Shown here: one piece after another, positions 60,966 to 64,000 of the stretch
Layout: the number at the start of each line of letters is the position of its first letter
Numbering within the stretch: position 1 is the first letter of the stretch
DNA from: Acidobacteriota bacterium
GTDB taxonomy: Bacteria; Acidobacteriota; Terriglobia; Versatilivoradales; Versatilivoraceae
DNA: 64,000 nucleotides
Assembly: GCA_028875575.1 (NCBI GenBank)
Contig: JAPPDF010000001.1
Coordinates: 1-64,000 of the forward strand
Reading direction: 5' to 3'
The notes under the pieces: model-generated
Database searches by the model: none
What the model was told of the DNA's origin: nothing
The model's input: the letters and a program-made list of their open reading frames with translations, nothing else
Position numbers and translations under genes: made by a program

Positions 60966-62930
60966 ATGACCCCCGAACAACGTGAAGAACTTGTCCGCCT
61001 GCTGAATCTGGGGGAGGAAATTTCTCCTGCATGGTCCCGGATTCTGTTCCCTCCAGAAAAACGGGAGTATGAGCTTATCTATCACGGCAAGGAACGGGCG
61101 GAAGACATCCTAGCCGACGCGCTTGCCGTCCCGCTGCAGCCCGTTCGCACTTTCGGCAATATCGGTGTTGACTGGCACAACATGCTTATCTTTGGCGACA
61201 ACCTTCAGGTTATGAAAACGTTGCTGGAGATGAAAAAGGCCGGCAAACTGCGAAACGCTGATGGAACAGACGGTGTGCGACTTGTCTATATTGATCCACC
61301 ATTCTCTACGCGAAGGGACTATCTCGGTACAGAAGACCAGAGGGCCTATCAGGACAAAATCGCGGGCTCCAGATTTCTTGAATTCCTCAGAAGGCGACTG
61401 GTCCTCATCAGGGAACTACTTAGCGATGACGGCACATTTTTTGTTCATCTCGACTTGAAGAAGATCCACCATGTAAAGCTCCTTCTTGACGAGATATTTG
61501 GTGAAAGCAGAATACTTAACGAGATTGTCTGGTATTACGAGAACAAGCTTGGAACAGGCGGAGACGTTCTAGACCGTCGACATGACACGCTTCTTTGGTA
61601 TGGAGTCGGTAAGAAACATAGGTTCAATGTCCTACATGAGCCGGTAAAAGAACGCAAGCTCCAGCCCGTTACTCAGAAGATCGGTGGCAAAAGGATCTGG
61701 CTCCGCGACGAAAATGAGAAGCGGCTTTACCGACCCAGCCGCAGTACACGACCGGTCGGTGATATATGGACGTTGCCGATCATCAATCCCGTTGCTAGTG
61801 AGCGGCTCGGTTACCCGACTCAGAAGCCTGAGGTCCTACTAGATCGCGTGATACAGATGGCTTCAGGCCAAGGGGACATCGTCCTGGATGCATTTGCTGG
61901 CTCGGGCACGACATGCGCCGTGGCCGAGAAGCTTGGGCGGCGCTGGATTGGAATAGACTGCGGTAAGCTTGCCGTCTACACGATCCAGAAACGTATGCTG
62001 AACCTCTGCAAGAAGATTGGCAATAAGGGACCAAAGCTCCAACCCAAGCCGTTCACCCTCTTCAATGCCGGATTATACGACTTCTCGAAGCTCCGAAACC
62101 TCTCGTGGAAGGACTGGCGATTCTTTGCGCTGCAGTTGTTCCAGTGTCGCGACCAGCCTCACGATGTAGGCGGCGTGGCGTTCGATGGGTTTCGCCAAGG
62201 TGCAGACGTGATGGTGTTTAACCATTTTATGCACAAGAACGCTGTGATTAGTGAGGAAACAATCCGAGAGATTCACGAGGCGGTTGGAACCCGCATCGGA
62301 AGCAAGGTGTTCGTTATAGCTCCAGCGTTGGCGTTTGATTTCCAGCAGGACTACATCACACTCGGAGGCGTGCGCTACTACGCGCTGCGTATTCCTTATT
62401 CCATCATCCATGAGTTACACCGTAGGGAGTTTACTGCACTAAAGCAACCCGCGGATGAAATGGCGGTGAACGACACAGTTGAAGCGGTTGGGTTTGATTT
62501 CATCCGAACGCCAGAACTGGAATACGAACTCGGGCGGACAAGACAGACGGGTGAATCGTTCGAGCAAGTTTTCATTGAAATCAAGTCGTTCCAAAGCGAC
62601 TTTGTGGTGAGCGAGCCATTTCGAAAGAGGGCCAATCGGGAAACGCTTTCCATGGTCATGATTGACTTCAACTATGACGAGAAAAGCCAGGTGTTTGATC
62701 TAGATGCGGTCCAATACGCGGATGAGATCAAACAGGCGGGATGGAAGGTAACGTTCTGCCACGACTTGATTGGCAGGAAAGTAATGGTGGTGTTCGTTGA
62801 CATATATGGCAACGAAGCCCGGATTCTGATCGATTCACGGGATTTTGAGAAGATCGGGAGGAAAGCACCAGCGGGGAGCCGGAATGCGCGTTCCGAGAAA
62901 GACGCGGCAAAAAAGGTGGAAGGAAAATGA
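60966..62930 (+). CDS. Type III-like site-specific DNA methyltransferase (Mod)
   Basis: 654 residues from ATG 60966; a TTG at 60906 would add 20. Beta-class adenine-methyltransferase order: motif IV DPPF (110-113) precedes motif I FAGSGTT (310-316), with GDNLQVM (77-83) and TQKP (285-288). The opening MTPEQREELVRLLNLGEE and FPPEKREYELIYHGKE are typical of helicase-partnered methyltransferases. A long C-terminal region (about 360-654) probably contains target recognition and contact with the partner. It methylates adenine in a short site and overlaps the helicase gene by 4 bp. Start is uncertain because no clear Shine-Dalgarno is visible. Confidence 0.9.
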   Translation: MTPEQREELVRLLNLGEEISPAWSRILFPPEKREYELIYHGKERAEDILADALAVPLQPVRTFGNIGVDWHNMLIFGDNLQVMKTLLEMKKAGKLRNADGTDGVRLVYIDPPFSTRRDYLGTEDQRAYQDKIAGSRFLEFLRRRLVLIRELLSDDGTFFVHLDLKKIHHVKLLLDEIFGESRILNEIVWYYENKLGTGGDVLDRRHDTLLWYGVGKKHRFNVLHEPVKERKLQPVTQKIGGKRIWLRDENEKRLYRPSRSTRPVGDIWTLPIINPVASERLGYPTQKPEVLLDRVIQMASGQGDIVLDAFAGSGTTCAVAEKLGRRWIGIDCGKLAVYTIQKRMLNLCKKIGNKGPKLQPKPFTLFNAGLYDFSKLRNLSWKDWRFFALQLFQCRDQPHDVGGVAFDGFRQGADVMVFNHFMHKNAVISEETIREIHEAVGTRIGSKVFVIAPALAFDFQQDYITLGGVRYYALRIPYSIIHELHRREFTALKQPADEMAVNDTVEAVGFDFIRTPELEYELGRTRQTGESFEQVFIEIKSFQSDFVVSEPFRKRANRETLSMVMIDFNYDEKSQVFDLDAVQYADEIKQAGWKVTFCHDLIGRKVMVVFVDIYGNEARILIDSRDFEKIGRKAPAGSRNARSEKDAAKKVEGK

Positions 62931-64000
62931 GCCGCACACACGGTGACCGCCAGACTTTTAGGAATGAGGATCTTGTCCTTCGGGTCACGACAGACATTGA
63001 CCCAACGGTTTGGAATGAGGCCAGATACGAGCCTTTCATAAACGAACTCTGCGGCTCCAGAGAGTATCAGGTGGACGCCATCTGGACCGTCATGCGCTAC
63101 ATGGCAGGCGGACGGTATGCCAACCTAAGGGAATTGGCAAAGGCTAATTTCGAGGCCAATGACGAACTGGGATCAAGATATGGATCGTGGAAGGGAATGG
63201 AGGCTCATCTGCAGATGCCCGACCATCTTGCGTGTTCTCTCGACATGGCGACGGGGACCGGTAAGAGCTATGTGCTCTACGGTGTGGCCGTCATCTTGCT
63301 CGCCGAGCGGCTGGTGGACCGCGTACTCGTCCTGTGCCCATCCAATACGATCGAGGCCGGACTGCTGGCGAAATTTCGAGATCTGGCCAGCAATGCTGAC
63401 CTTCGGGACCTACTCCCGTCTAACGTGAAGGTGCGCGCACCTAAAATCATCAACGCCTCAGAGACGATCGTGGATTGCTCTATCTGTGTGGAAAATTACC
63501 ATGCGATTCTAAAGCATGTGAAGTCGTCGATTCGCGATAGCCTAAGCGGCAAGGGTGATCGGGTGGCCGTCCTAAATGACGAAGCTCATCACGTGGCTAA
63601 CGAGACGGGCACGAACGTGAAACGATGGAAGGAGTTTTTGCTAAATCCCGACTATGGCTTTCGCTATATCTTGGGTGTTTCGGGAACCTGCTATATCGGT
63701 GACCAGTATTTCGCAGATGTTGTAAACCGTTACTCCCTGCGCCAAGCGATCGAGCAGCGTTTCGTCAAAACGGTGAAGTACGTGGCTGAAATGCCGCAGA
63801 CGGACAATCCAGACGAGAAGTGGCAGCTCATCTATAACCGTCACCAAGCATGGAAAAAAGAGTTGAAACGGCGTCAAATCCGCCCGCTGACGATTATTGT
63901 TACAAGGGACATCAAGACGTGCAAACGAGTTGCTGAAGAACTCCAGCGTTTCCTTGAGGAACGGGAGTTGCTTGAGAGCGAAGAAGCAGGGGCGAAAGTG
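62927..64000 (+). CDS. DEAD/DEAH-box helicase, type III-like restriction subunit (Res), 3' end beyond window
   Basis: The first 358 residues are seen; the frame is open at the window edge. Walker A ATGTGKS (108-114), DEAH at 218-221, SGT at 252-254, and an upstream YQ (47-48) Q-motif give a superfamily 2 helicase. Family members run to about 900-1000 residues and end in a nuclease. ATGA overlap with the methyltransferase gene shows coupled translation. Together they should form a restriction or defence complex that cleaves unmodified DNA. Whether the nuclease part is present cannot be seen. Confidence 0.9.
   Translation, partial: MSRTHGDRQTFRNEDLVLRVTTDIDPTVWNEARYEPFINELCGSREYQVDAIWTVMRYMAGGRYANLRELAKANFEANDELGSRYGSWKGMEAHLQMPDHLACSLDMATGTGKSYVLYGVAVILLAERLVDRVLVLCPSNTIEAGLLAKFRDLASNADLRDLLPSNVKVRAPKIINASETIVDCSICVENYHAILKHVKSSIRDSLSGKGDRVAVLNDEAHHVANETGTNVKRWKEFLLNPDYGFRYILGVSGTCYIGDQYFADVVNRYSLRQAIEQRFVKTVKYVAEMPQTDNPDEKWQLIYNRHQAWKKELKRRQIRPLTIIVTRDIKTCKRVAEELQRFLEERELLESEEAGAKV

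Overview
The window comes from a GC-rich bacterial chromosome, with lower-GC insertions at about 40.0-48.3 kb and from about 55.6 kb to the right edge. Two pairs of planctomycete-type cytochrome/Tat-exported genes (DUF1592+DUF1552 and DUF1553+DUF1501), a TAXI-type TRAP transporter, a phytanoyl-CoA dioxygenase, a secreted LRR protein and many hairpin-rich intergenic repeats fit an uncultured Acidobacteriota, Planctomycetota or Verrucomicrobiota. I cannot decide between them from sequence alone.

Left region (0-17 kb). An NCS2 nucleobase permease is followed by a compact minus-strand polyketide cluster: a 3430-residue two-module type I PKS, a discrete carrier protein, a Sfp-type phosphopantetheinyl transferase and an alpha/beta hydrolase. 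The PKS reads KS-AT-DH-cMT-psiKR-ER-KR-ACP-KS-AT, and the second AT has lost both its catalytic Ser and the subdomain holding the catalytic His. The last KS has no ACP on its own polypeptide. The free ACP and hydrolase plausibly complete the line. An ABC-2-like exporter pair and a higBA toxin-antitoxin cassette follow.

Middle region (18-39.8 kb). An outer-membrane barrel, the two cytochrome/DUF pairs, a sodium:solute symporter, a complete PotABCD-like ABC importer, an orphan ribbon-helix-helix protein, an LRR protein, an iron/2-oxoglutarate oxygenase and an MFS transporter. Intergenic spaces here hold a modular repeat family of up to about 430 bp, seen at four places, plus a second 80-bp family.

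Island 1 (40.0-48.3 kb, lower GC). A tight five-gene minus-strand operon encodes a SIS-HAD fusion, a phosphoribosyltransferase-like protein, a P-loop ATPase, an unrecognised 373-residue protein and a PfkB-family kinase. This is the best candidate in the window for an undescribed system. It probably makes, senses or erases a ribose- or sugar-phosphate-derived nucleotide, perhaps for defence. Beside it is a toxin gene broken by two in-frame stop codons next to an intact antitoxin.

Right region (48.5-56.7 kb). A TAXI TRAP transporter, small secreted and membrane proteins, a methyltransferase, a PhzF-like isomerase with a relic of a second copy, a 116-bp perfect inverted-repeat element and a retropepsin pair.

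Island 2 (56.9 kb to the edge). A 50-bp 3' fragment of tRNA-Lys(CTT) sits next to a tyrosine integrase, marking one end of an integrative element. Its cargo so far is a three-gene operon led by a TIGR04255-type protein and a type III-like methyltransferase/helicase pair that runs off the window.
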